NCBI RefSeq assembly: GCF_900101395.1
Contig: NZ_FMZO01000006.1
Coordinates: 1-64,000, forward strand
DNA length: 64,000 nucleotides
DNA from: Niabella drilacis
GTDB taxonomy: Bacteria > Bacteroidota > Bacteroidia > Chitinophagales > Chitinophagaceae
Direction of reading: 5' to 3'
Part shown: one piece after another, positions 16,683-24,606 of the stretch
How the letters are laid out: the number at the start of each line of letters is the position of its first letter
Position numbering within the stretch: position 1 is the first letter of the stretch
Position numbers and translations under genes: made by a program
The notes under the pieces: model-generated
What the model saw: the letters and a program-made list of their open reading frames with translations, nothing else
Database searches by the model: none
Told to the model about the DNA's origin: nothing

Positions 16683-19127
16683 ATGAAAAAATATTCCGGG
16701 CTGCTGCTGGCACTTGGCTTTTATATTCAGGCAACCGCGCAACAGCATCCTCTTTCCGGTATCGTGGCAGACAGCGCTACGCATGCACCACTGGAGGCGG
16801 CTTCTGTTATTTCTTATCAAAACAACCAGGCGGGCGCCGCCATTGCTTCTCAAAAGGATGGTCGCTTCACCATCCGGATACCGTCCGGAGCACCCTCCTT
16901 CTTGCAGGTATCCCACAAGGGCTACCAAACGAGAAAACTGGAGCTGCCTGCTTCGCCGGTCCGCAATATGGATACGATCTATCTGCAACCCGTTGCCACG
17001 TCTCTGGAAGCGATCGTGGTGCAGGGCAGAAAGCCCCCGGTATCTTTTAAGGTAGACCGGCAGGTTTATAATGCCGCACAGTTCGGTAACGCCTCCTCCG
17101 GAACGGGAGCGGACCTGGTCCGGAACCTGCCCTCGGTTTCCGTAAATGCATTGGGTACCATCAGTTTCAGAGGTTCTTCCAGCTTCCTGGTACTCCTTAA
17201 CGGCAAACCTACACAGGGAGACCCGGCCACGGTGCTAAGCCAGTTACCGGCTGCTGCCATTGAGAATATTGAGATCATTACCAGCCCTTCGGCTGCTTAC
17301 GATGCCGATGGAAAGGCCGGCACCATCAATATCATTACCAAAACCGGAGTTGAGGATGGATGGATGCTGCAATCGGGCGTAATGTACGGAATGCCGCCTG
17401 TGAATGATTTTGACAACGCCCATCATCCACAACGGTTCGGAGCCGATATCAGCGCCGGGTACCGCAAAAACAAATGGGATATCAGCGGTGGACTGAACTA
17501 CCTGCGGAATGACATTGCAGGATATCGCGAGGGCGACGTTTATACGATCCGGGATGGCATCAAAACTGCATTCCCTTCCAACGGTGAGCGTAGTTTTAAA
17601 CGCTACAACTACGGGGGAAGACTGGCGGCCAGCTACCAGGCGGATACCCGCAACCTCATCAGTGCCGGGTTCTACCTGGGCAAAAAATTCCAGTCAAGAG
17701 AAGCCGACCTCCTGTACAATAATTACCGGCAGGATACCCGGACCGGAGAAGTATTGGCCCCTTTCACCTATTACAACGCCAACACCCAGGAAAAAGAAGG
17801 GTTGTTCAGCCTGGCAAACCTGGACTATACCCATAAGTTCAGCAAAACATCCTCCGTTGCCCTGGGTGCCCTTTATGAACATGCCGGCCTTTCGGGCAAT
17901 ACCTATAACCGGAACCTGTACTACCCCAATACTACGGATACCATACAATTTACGCACAACCCCAACAGCAATCCGCTGAATGCCTTTCGCGTAAAAGCAG
18001 ACTACACCCAAAAACTGGGCACACAGCTTACCTTGCTGGGCGGTTACCAGTTCCGTTATGATCTGCAGGACGGGAACTTTACCTATTACACAAAGGTCCA
18101 GGGGACTCCGGACTATACGATCGATCCTGAGTTTACCAGCCGTGTAAAGACCCGCAACCGCATCCACGCAGGATACCTGCAACTAAATGGACTGGCCCGC
18201 AAACTGAACTATAACCTGGGGGCACGACTGGAATATTCTGAACGGGATCTGAGTTTTTCAAAAGACCAGGCACAACAGCAGCTTACCCTCAATAATTTCT
18301 TTCCGTCTGCACAGTTCCGTTATGCGCTTACGGATTTTTCCGTGCTTAAGGCCGGCTACAACCGCAGGATCAAGCGTACCAATAATTACGAGCTCAATCC
18401 TTTTCCGGAGCGGGAGCACTCGGAAACCCTGGAGCAGGGCGATCCACGCCTGTTGCCGGAGCTCACGGGTACCTATGAAATGGGATGGGAGCAAAAGCTC
18501 GGAGGCGGTTCGTTCTTCCTGACCCTCTATCATCAGCGGATCCAAAATCCCATACAGCGGGTCAATAAGGTATACAACGATTCGATCCTCAACCGGGTAT
18601 TTACCAATGCGGGCAAGGCTTTTCAAACAGGTATGGAAACCAACCTCAGTGTGCACCTGGCTCCCTGGTGGCAATGTGTATTGGGAGGCAACGTTTACAA
18701 ATATAAAATTGCGGGTGAAATTTTTAACGGAACGATACCGGTTTCCAACAGCAGCTGGGTATACACGATCAATACCAGTCAGCAGTTCACGCTTCCGGCC
18801 AACTGGCTGCTGCAATTAAGCATCAATTACCTCTCGGAACGCATAACCGCCCAGGGTGAAGACAGCCGTTTTCTGACGCCTCATTTTACCGCTAAAAAAA
18901 CAACAAAGGATAAACGATGGTACTTCCAGCTGCAATGGCTGAATATCGACGCCGGCATGAAGGAGTCGAACCGCCAGCGCATTACCACATATGGAACAGA
19001 TTTTTATACCACCACCAACTATATTTATGAGCCCGACCAGTTCCAGCTATCCGTAGGTTTCAATCTCTCCCGCCGCAACAGGAAGCTCAATCTGCCTCAA
19101 AGCGAGATGGGCGAAAAAGAGTTTTAG
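16683..19127 (+). CDS. TonB-dependent receptor-like outer-membrane beta-barrel protein
   Basis: An 814-aa outer-membrane protein. Residues 1-19 form a signal peptide; about 22-105 are a carboxypeptidase-D-like regulatory domain (PLSGIVADSATHAPLEAASV); about 115-225 resemble the TonB plug (LVRNLPSVSVNALGTISFRGSSSFLVLLNGKP ends in a plug-type ITSPSAAYDADGKAGTINIITK); the rest is a beta-barrel ending in aromatic-alternating strands. It probably belongs to the barrel type often called outer membrane beta-barrel family protein rather than SusC. The ligand is unknown and no SusD-type lipoprotein is adjacent. It stands alone after family A copy 3. Confidence 0.88.
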   Translation: MKKYSGLLLALGFYIQATAQQHPLSGIVADSATHAPLEAASVISYQNNQAGAAIASQKDGRFTIRIPSGAPSFLQVSHKGYQTRKLELPASPVRNMDTIYLQPVATSLEAIVVQGRKPPVSFKVDRQVYNAAQFGNASSGTGADLVRNLPSVSVNALGTISFRGSSSFLVLLNGKPTQGDPATVLSQLPAAAIENIEIITSPSAAYDADGKAGTINIITKTGVEDGWMLQSGVMYGMPPVNDFDNAHHPQRFGADISAGYRKNKWDISGGLNYLRNDIAGYREGDVYTIRDGIKTAFPSNGERSFKRYNYGGRLAASYQADTRNLISAGFYLGKKFQSREADLLYNNYRQDTRTGEVLAPFTYYNANTQEKEGLFSLANLDYTHKFSKTSSVALGALYEHAGLSGNTYNRNLYYPNTTDTIQFTHNPNSNPLNAFRVKADYTQKLGTQLTLLGGYQFRYDLQDGNFTYYTKVQGTPDYTIDPEFTSRVKTRNRIHAGYLQLNGLARKLNYNLGARLEYSERDLSFSKDQAQQQLTLNNFFPSAQFRYALTDFSVLKAGYNRRIKRTNNYELNPFPEREHSETLEQGDPRLLPELTGTYEMGWEQKLGGGSFFLTLYHQRIQNPIQRVNKVYNDSILNRVFTNAGKAFQTGMETNLSVHLAPWWQCVLGGNVYKYKIAGEIFNGTIPVSNSSWVYTINTSQQFTLPANWLLQLSINYLSERITAQGEDSRFLTPHFTAKKTTKDKRWYFQLQWLNIDAGMKESNRQRITTYGTDFYTTTNYIYEPDQFQLSVGFNLSRRNRKLNLPQSEMGEKEF

Positions 19128-19218
19128 CGGTGTGCAGCCCCGGGAGGTTTTAGCAACGCGGCAGGTCTGGCCCAAAAAATAAGCTAACTTGCACTTTATT
19201 TTTAAAACCCGTTTCATT

Positions 19219-20451
19219 TTGCATCCGAAGGACCTGAATATTGCTGATTTTACGTACGAGCTCCCCGAAGCAAAGATCGCATTCTTCCCGTTAACACAGA
19301 GAGACGCTTCCCGGCTGCTTGTTTACCAGGCAGGCACTATAACTACCGGTACGTACCGGCACATCGATCAATACATCCCGGAGCATTCACTGGCTGTTTT
19401 TAACAACACGAAGGTAGTAGAAGCCCGGATCCTGTTTAAAAAACCAACCGGCGGCCAGATCGAGGTCTTTTGCCTGGAGCCCCATGAAAGCTATGCGGAT
19501 ATTACCACCGCCATGGCACAACAGGGCAAAGTGTTGTGGTGCTGCCTCATTGGCGGGGCCTCAAAATGGAAAAGCGGACAGGTGCTTACCCGCTCTATTG
19601 CCGGTCCTAAAGGGGAAACTGTTCTTGAGGCACGGTTTATAGAAAAACGCAGTGACAGTTTCCTGATCGAACTAAGCTGGACACCGGCATTCCTGAGTTT
19701 TGCGGAGATCCTGCATGCCACGGGGCAGATCCCGCTACCGCCCTATATAAAGAGGATTGCAGATAAAGCGGATGAGGAGCGATACCAGACAGTGTATGCC
19801 GCGCATGACGGGTCTGTAGCAGCGCCCACCGCCGGCCTGCATTTCACAGAAGACGTTCTGAAAAAATTACATGCAAAAAATATTCAAACTGATTTTGTGA
19901 CCCTGCATGTAGGTGCAGGCACCTTTAAACCGGTAAAAGCAGCCATAATGAACGATCATGAAATGCATGCCGAGTTCATTGTTGTAACTCCCGGGCTGAT
20001 CCGGAAGATCGCCGGCCACCAGGGGCATCCGCTTATAGCCGTTGGCACTACTTCTCTGCGCACCCTGGAATCCCTGTACTGGCTGGGGGCAAAGCTGCTG
20101 CAGGATCCGGATTGCTTTAGCAGTGAACTGCCTCATGTTGATCAGTGGGACCCTTACGAGGAAAGCCTGCAACAATATACTGTTACGGACGCCTTAGAGG
20201 CGCTGGCCGCACACCTTTCTGAAAAACATTCCGGTACCCTCGTTGCCAAAACACAGATCATTATTGCACCGGGTTATCCCTTTAAAATTGCCGATGCATT
20301 GGTGACCAATTTTCACCAGCCCTCTTCTACCCTGCTGCTGCTGGTGGCAGCCTTTATTGGAGATGACTGGCGGAAGGTTTATGACTATGCGCTGGCGAAC
20401 GATTTCCGTTTTTTGAGTTATGGGGATGGGAGTTTGTTGTGGCGGGGGTAG
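19219..20451 (+). CDS. queA: S-adenosylmethionine:tRNA ribosyltransferase-isomerase
   Basis: QueA transfers and isomerises the ribosyl part of SAM onto 7-deazaguanine in tRNA, giving epoxyqueuosine. Diagnostic segments are DFTYELPEAKIA, the AVFNNTKVVEARI region, PTAGLHFTE, HVGAGTFKPV and TNFHQPSSTLLLLVAAF. The frame extends to a TTG at 19189, but that codon lies inside TAACTTG (19185-19191), which looks like the promoter -7 box, and family members start at MHPKDL. I therefore prefer the second TTG at 19219, giving 410 aa. There is no ATG near the start. It is followed by the A+T-richer region. Confidence 0.93.
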   Translation: MHPKDLNIADFTYELPEAKIAFFPLTQRDASRLLVYQAGTITTGTYRHIDQYIPEHSLAVFNNTKVVEARILFKKPTGGQIEVFCLEPHESYADITTAMAQQGKVLWCCLIGGASKWKSGQVLTRSIAGPKGETVLEARFIEKRSDSFLIELSWTPAFLSFAEILHATGQIPLPPYIKRIADKADEERYQTVYAAHDGSVAAPTAGLHFTEDVLKKLHAKNIQTDFVTLHVGAGTFKPVKAAIMNDHEMHAEFIVVTPGLIRKIAGHQGHPLIAVGTTSLRTLESLYWLGAKLLQDPDCFSSELPHVDQWDPYEESLQQYTVTDALEALAAHLSEKHSGTLVAKTQIIIAPGYPFKIADALVTNFHQPSSTLLLLVAAFIGDDWRKVYDYALANDFRFLSYGDGSLLWRG

Positions 20452-20496
20452 ACAGAAACTGAATAACAACAGGTTATATCCTTATTTAAGAATTTA

Positions 20497-20526
20497 TTGC
20501 TGAACTTATTTTAATGTTGTAACTTG
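20497..20526 (+). promoter_or_regulatory. Promoter of the 64-aa/DUF6169 pair
   Basis: TTG (20497-20499) and TAACTTG (20520-20526) are spaced by 20 bp, close to the Bacteroidota -33/-7 arrangement (the -7 box lacks one T). The ATG of the 64-aa ORF follows 19 bp later. Confidence 0.45.
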
Positions 20527-20545
20527 CTATATCAAATTTGAAACA

Positions 20546-20740
20546 ATGCAAACATCTTTAGAAAAAGCACCATTTCAGCAGCGTACAATTGAATACTTTA
20601 CCAAAAAATCCCAGGAAGCAAAAGGTAAAGAGAAATTACTTGTTGCCCTCGAAATGAGCAAATATATTACCGCAGCAAGAGAACATGGTTTATCATTTGA
20701 TGAACTCAGAGAAGCAGGTTTTAGATTTGCAACCGTATAA
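20546..20740 (+). CDS. Small protein upstream of a DUF6169 protein
   Basis: A 64-aa soluble, Lys/Glu-rich, predicted helical protein (EKAPFQQRTIEYFTKKSQEA then KEKLLVALEMSKYITAAREHGLSFDELREAGF). I do not recognise a family. It is the first gene of a two-gene unit and its last 41-56 bp overlap the start of the DUF6169 gene in another frame, indicating translational coupling. The layout, a small helical protein overlapping a larger partner, resembles toxin-antitoxin or regulator-effector pairs, but no known family supports that. Confidence 0.6.
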   Translation: MQTSLEKAPFQQRTIEYFTKKSQEAKGKEKLLVALEMSKYITAAREHGLSFDELREAGFRFATV

Positions 20741-21254
20741 TTATATAACGTACAAACCAGACTACTACACATTTGTTACTGCTTACAAATACGAATACCA
20801 TTGTTATTTTTATGATTTTTCTGCTGCTTTTTCTGAATATCCCGAATTAGCCCCTAAGGTTTTCGGCTTTAATCTCGACCTGGTGTTTAAGCCTGAAGGC
20901 CTAACCAGGGTACCCCCTGATCCGGGTATTGCTGTAACAGTGACCAACATCCTCAAAACATTTTTAAGTAAAAACGAGAATGCGGTAATCTATATCTGTG
21001 ACTATAGCGACAACAGGGAAAAAGCGCGTTTTTATACGTTTACCAATTGGTTCAGGCGCTTTAATGACGGCTCAGTTGTACATCTTAAAGGAATGATCCG
21101 CGCCGGGGAAACAACCATTTTGAATGCGATGCTCATCAACCGGGAAAACCCATTGCTCAATGATTTTATTGAAGCCTACGAGATACTTACCGGTATTTAT
21201 ACGAAACCGGATAACGACTACCTGGACAATATTTTAAATGACGGGGATTGGTAG
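20685..21254 (+). CDS. DUF6169 family protein
   Basis: A protein of 189 aa from ATG 20685, or 184 aa from ATG 20700. It matches my recollection of DUF6169: LQPYNYITYKPDYYTFVTAYKYEY at the start, the core ILKTFLSKNENAVIYICDYSDNREKARFYTFTNWF and a conserved INRENPLLNDFIEAYE near the end. The family is cytoplasmic and uncharacterised. The gene overlaps the 64-aa ORF and shares its promoter. Composition is A+T-richer than the queA side, marking the start of the accessory stretch. Confidence 0.7.
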   Translation: MVYHLMNSEKQVLDLQPYNYITYKPDYYTFVTAYKYEYHCYFYDFSAAFSEYPELAPKVFGFNLDLVFKPEGLTRVPPDPGIAVTVTNILKTFLSKNENAVIYICDYSDNREKARFYTFTNWFRRFNDGSVVHLKGMIRAGETTILNAMLINRENPLLNDFIEAYEILTGIYTKPDNDYLDNILNDGDW

Positions 21255-21351
21255 GCAAAAAATAAAACCTGGTATTACCGGTTCCCTCTGCCATCATTAT
21301 CGAAGCATGCAATGATCCCGTTCCGCCTGTCATTGGAAAAAGATTCCGAAG

Positions 21352-21934
21352 TCAAAAGGATATAGTAACAGGTGGCGTTATGGAATACCCTGCGGCTTGC
21401 TGGATCAAACCATAATAATATTTATTTCCATACATACCTGGCTCCGGAATCGTAATATTTGCAATTTTTTGGCCAGCTGAAAATGAAACACTCCCCATGG
21501 TTGGTATATTTGAACAGGAACTGTAACCGTGGGTAATATATAGCGTTCCGGAAGATGTAAAAGCTGTTCCATCACATTTTTGAACCTGAAGCGTAATAGT
21601 CTTATTAGTAAAATCATAGCCATTAATGCCAAGATTAATTAACCCATGAGATATGGAACAGTTATCATTAAAAGCCCCTTCACAATTATTCTGATGTCCC
21701 TGAAACATTCACAGCAGCTCCGCCGTCAATGCTAATACTTAGAGAAGTATATCCAGAGGCGGAGAAGTTGAATGTAGCAGAACTCATGGTTACAGCTGAT
21801 ACCGTAAAGGAATTGATAACGGGTTTGGCGGTTGTTGGTGTGTCCCCTGCCCCGGTATCATTTTTATGACATCCGCTGGCCAGCAGCAGGATGAAAGCTG
21901 GTAATAATTTTAAAATAGTGAAAGGCTTTCTCAT
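21352..21934 (-). pseudogene. Frameshifted lipoprotein with FN3-like domain
   Basis: The first frame (21934-21686, 82 aa) has a lipoprotein signal with C22 in LASGCHKND, then a beta-rich fibronectin-III-like stretch (VINSFTVSAVTMSSATFNFSASG). It stops at TSE. A second frame (21708-21352) then supplies CEGAFNDNCSISHG and about 110 further residues that lack their own signal. The frame change must lie between 21711 and 21686, since both frames are closed outside this interval. One base change would restore a single lipoprotein of about 195 aa. It may be a real pseudogene, a sequencing error, or recoding. Four cysteines lie in the second part. Confidence 0.55.
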
Positions 21935-22024
21935 ATAAACAGTTGTTTTACGGTGGTTTGTTGCTGCTTATTTATTTTTCTCAACTATCACAACAGACCG
22001 ATATCGAATAAAAAATTTAACGAT

Positions 22025-22744
22025 CTAATCACCCGCAAAAAAAGCCCAAATTTTATAAATCAGAAACAGAAACCCAATAGCAATAGGTAGGAAAATAATC
22101 ATAGTAATTATTTCGACTAATTTTTCAATTCCCCGTGAAAAAGAATATCCCGAAAAAACAGCTATAATCCCTGCAATAAGGAAGGGGCCAATAATTGAGC
22201 AAATGATAATAGTAGCTTTCCTTTTGGCTTTAGTTTTCTTTAACGCCCTTTCTGCCGCTTCCCTTTGAGGCCTTGCTCTTTCCCATTCATCGGCTTCCAG
22301 CCTTGCTTGCTCCTGCGCCTCAGCTTCCCGTTTATTTATAGTGTACCAATAACTGCTGCTCACAGTACCATGACACTTGGGACACCGCGATGCATTCCTC
22401 TTCAACGTAATGTACAAACAGTTAGGACATTCATATTCCCCCGGATTAGCAGATTCATATTCTGCCTGCCTTTGCAGCTCCTGGTTTCTTCTTTGTTCTC
22501 TTTGCTCTCGCTGATAGCGGTCGTCTTCCTCATTTTCTCTAATGATATTATCCATTTCCTGCCTTTTCCTGTCATCTTCCCTAAACGCTTTCAGTTGCTG
22601 CTCCTGCTTGCGCTGATTAGCGCAATTGGAGCAAAGATATCCGCCCAACATTCCCCCTCCCCATTCCGGTTTCCGTCCAAAAAGAGAATCATCATAAGAA
22701 AATAAATTGCCACATTGGGCGCATGTTTCGGTTTTAAAACTCAT
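22025..22744 (-). CDS. Membrane protein with two zinc ribbons
   Basis: A 239-aa protein. An N-terminal zinc ribbon (C8-x2-C11 and C38-x2-C41 in YLCSNCAN) is followed by a charged Gln/Arg/Glu coiled coil (about 45-95), a second ribbon (YECPNC and SRCPKCHG, about 104-125), another charged helix, and two C-terminal membrane helices (about 177-198 and 212-236). The zinc ribbons should face the cytoplasm. No family name recognised; function unknown. It starts 15 bp after the stop of the metallopeptidase-like gene at 22760-23521, so both are likely one transcript. Confidence 0.7.
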   Translation of the reverse strand: MSFKTETCAQCGNLFSYDDSLFGRKPEWGGGMLGGYLCSNCANQRKQEQQLKAFREDDRKRQEMDNIIRENEEDDRYQREQREQRRNQELQRQAEYESANPGEYECPNCLYITLKRNASRCPKCHGTVSSSYWYTINKREAEAQEQARLEADEWERARPQREAAERALKKTKAKRKATIIICSIIGPFLIAGIIAVFSGYSFSRGIEKLVEIITMIIFLPIAIGFLFLIYKIWAFFAGD

Positions 22745-22759
22745 AGCAAATTTTTTTAT

Positions 22760-23521
22760 TTAAAATAGACCATCAAGCATTTTGTTTGCATTAGAATAAA
22801 CATCGGCATTGTCAACCGGCGGTATTGCATTAGTTCTGTAATAACATTGGTACCGGAAAATATAATCTGACAAATAATTGTACCCGGCTGTTACAGCCGT
22901 TTTTCTTTCGTTTGCAGTTGCGTGATGCTGAGGATCAGTAAAACTATCATCGCCCAATGATTGAAAGAGATCTATTATTGAAGAAATATCGTTAGCCCCG
23001 TAATATCTTGTATCCGATTGAACATTGACCAGCATTCGTTGTAAACAAGCATACATTCCTGCACAAAAATCAGCAAACAGCTCATTCGCTTTTACGGCAC
23101 GATCCCTGTTAAAATTCCAGCCCATTGAATGAGTTTTTGCATGAGCCGCTTCGTGAGCTATCAAAAATGGTATTACGCTCCCATATATAAAACCAGCTTT
23201 TTCGGGTGCCAATCCATAAACCCGTATGATATCATTCAAGAAGTTGGTATCAAGTACAATATTTCCATTATCAGGATTATAATGTGGCCCATTATCACCA
23301 TCATTTGCAAAATAGAGCCTGGGCTTTATCCGCAGCATCCAATTGATATTTGTAAGTTCTGTATAGCAGACGTTGTTAATAGTACGATTTCCCGAGGTCG
23401 TTAGTAATGGTTTTGGATTTGAAACATCATTCACTTTTCTTGAATAAGAAATGCAGCCCTGACTATAGAGCGTATGCACATTAGACAATAGCATTACAAA
23501 AAATATTTTACCTCTATTCAT
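22760..23521 (-). CDS. Exported HExxH zinc metallopeptidase-like protein
   Basis: A 253-aa protein with a signal peptide (1-20, ending TLYSQ). HEAAH at 123-127 is a zinc-binding HExxH, and E147 in KANELFADFCAG, 20 residues on, is a plausible third ligand in the gluzincin manner (compare ExxxAD of M48-like peptidases). The second half contains a further Asp/His-rich DPQHHATANERKTA stretch as in bacterial HEAAH proteins. Substrate unknown. It lies between the zinc-ribbon gene and the metzincin gene, 9 bp after the latter's stop, so it is the second of two adjacent protease genes in one likely operon. Confidence 0.7.
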   Translation of the reverse strand: MNRGKIFFVMLLSNVHTLYSQGCISYSRKVNDVSNPKPLLTTSGNRTINNVCYTELTNINWMLRIKPRLYFANDGDNGPHYNPDNGNIVLDTNFLNDIIRVYGLAPEKAGFIYGSVIPFLIAHEAAHAKTHSMGWNFNRDRAVKANELFADFCAGMYACLQRMLVNVQSDTRYYGANDISSIIDLFQSLGDDSFTDPQHHATANERKTAVTAGYNYLSDYIFRYQCYYRTNAIPPVDNADVYSNANKMLDGLF

Positions 23522-23530
23522 TAAAAAGTC

Positions 23531-24553
23531 TTAATTAATTTGTTGTAATACTAAAGTTGCTTTGCCGTTTACAGGTTCGCCAACTAATAAAACTTCAAAT
23601 GCAGAACTCCGGTTTTCCGGAACTGTAATAAACCCATCTCCATAACCCTGCATCAGCCTGCTGCCGTAATAGGTGCTGCACCAGACTTTGTAATATACAC
23701 TTCTTTTTTTATTAAAAAACTGAATGGCATCCCTTGAATTATTACTATCCACATGCAAAGTGCGCTGATCGCTACCCAATACAACATACATATTTTCCCA
23801 GGTTTGTCCCGTTCCTAAGTCATCCACTATTGTTACATTTTGTTGCTGGTCAGCGGATGGCGTCAAAGCAGGATTTTTGCCATAAATAGTTTGAATTCCC
23901 AAAACATCATAATAACTTAAACGCCCCCAGTTGTTCCAATTGCGATTACAGTAATTCATTACGGAATTCTCATCACAAGGAGTAACATAATAATCGCCGT
24001 CACCGCCATCACCTTTGAATTTAGTTTCTTCAATTGCTACATTGCAATTACAATTTCTTTTATAATCAGGCCTGTTTTGCTCATGAGCCAACCCAAGGGC
24101 GTGACCAAACTCGTGTACTGCTGTAAAACGTATGGCGTCGTTCCGGGAAATATTCGATGGATAACCCGGCCATATAAAATTTAAAATCATCCCGTTTTCA
24201 AGTCCGTCCAACTGCGTACCTAACCCATTAGTATGCGGCCATGCTTCGTCAGACATATCTGCTCTGTTTATAACTCTGATACGAATGCCTTTTTGTCTAT
24301 AAGAGGCCCTCTCCCAATTTGTAAACTCAATATTGGCATATTTAGCCCAGGTTTCGTTTATTGCATTTCTTATTAGTCCAATTTCATACTCATAACCATC
24401 AGGGTTTTCAAAAGTTACTTCAATCATAGTTTTTCCGGTTACATAATCCTTTGGCCATTGCGCACTGCGCCGCATATTAATGCGCTCAACACCCTGTGCA
24501 TAACAGGAAATGCTATAAAGAATACCGATAGTTGCAATTACAAATTTTCTCAT
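23531..24553 (-). CDS. Exported metzincin-type zinc metalloprotease
   Basis: From ATG 24553 the protein has 340 aa and a clean signal peptide (MRKFVIATIGILYSISCYAQ). A longer frame to 24718 would bury this signal behind 55 residues and overlap the upstream gene, so I reject it. The zinc site HEFGHALGLAHEQ (147-159) is the full HExxHxxGxxHE motif of astacins, with the Met-turn SVMNYC at about 198-203. A C-terminal beta-rich domain of about 100 residues may bind a target. Astacin-like enzymes need pro-peptide removal; none is obvious. It sits between the IPT/TIG lipoprotein gene and the second metallopeptidase gene. Confidence 0.82.
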   Translation of the reverse strand: MRKFVIATIGILYSISCYAQGVERINMRRSAQWPKDYVTGKTMIEVTFENPDGYEYEIGLIRNAINETWAKYANIEFTNWERASYRQKGIRIRVINRADMSDEAWPHTNGLGTQLDGLENGMILNFIWPGYPSNISRNDAIRFTAVHEFGHALGLAHEQNRPDYKRNCNCNVAIEETKFKGDGGDGDYYVTPCDENSVMNYCNRNWNNWGRLSYYDVLGIQTIYGKNPALTPSADQQQNVTIVDDLGTGQTWENMYVVLGSDQRTLHVDSNNSRDAIQFFNKKRSVYYKVWCSTYYGSRLMQGYGDGFITVPENRSSAFEVLLVGEPVNGKATLVLQQIN

Positions 24554-24606
24554 AGCATAATACATTTTTGGCAGTTCTGATAAAGTGAGACAAGCAGGCA
24601 CCACTA

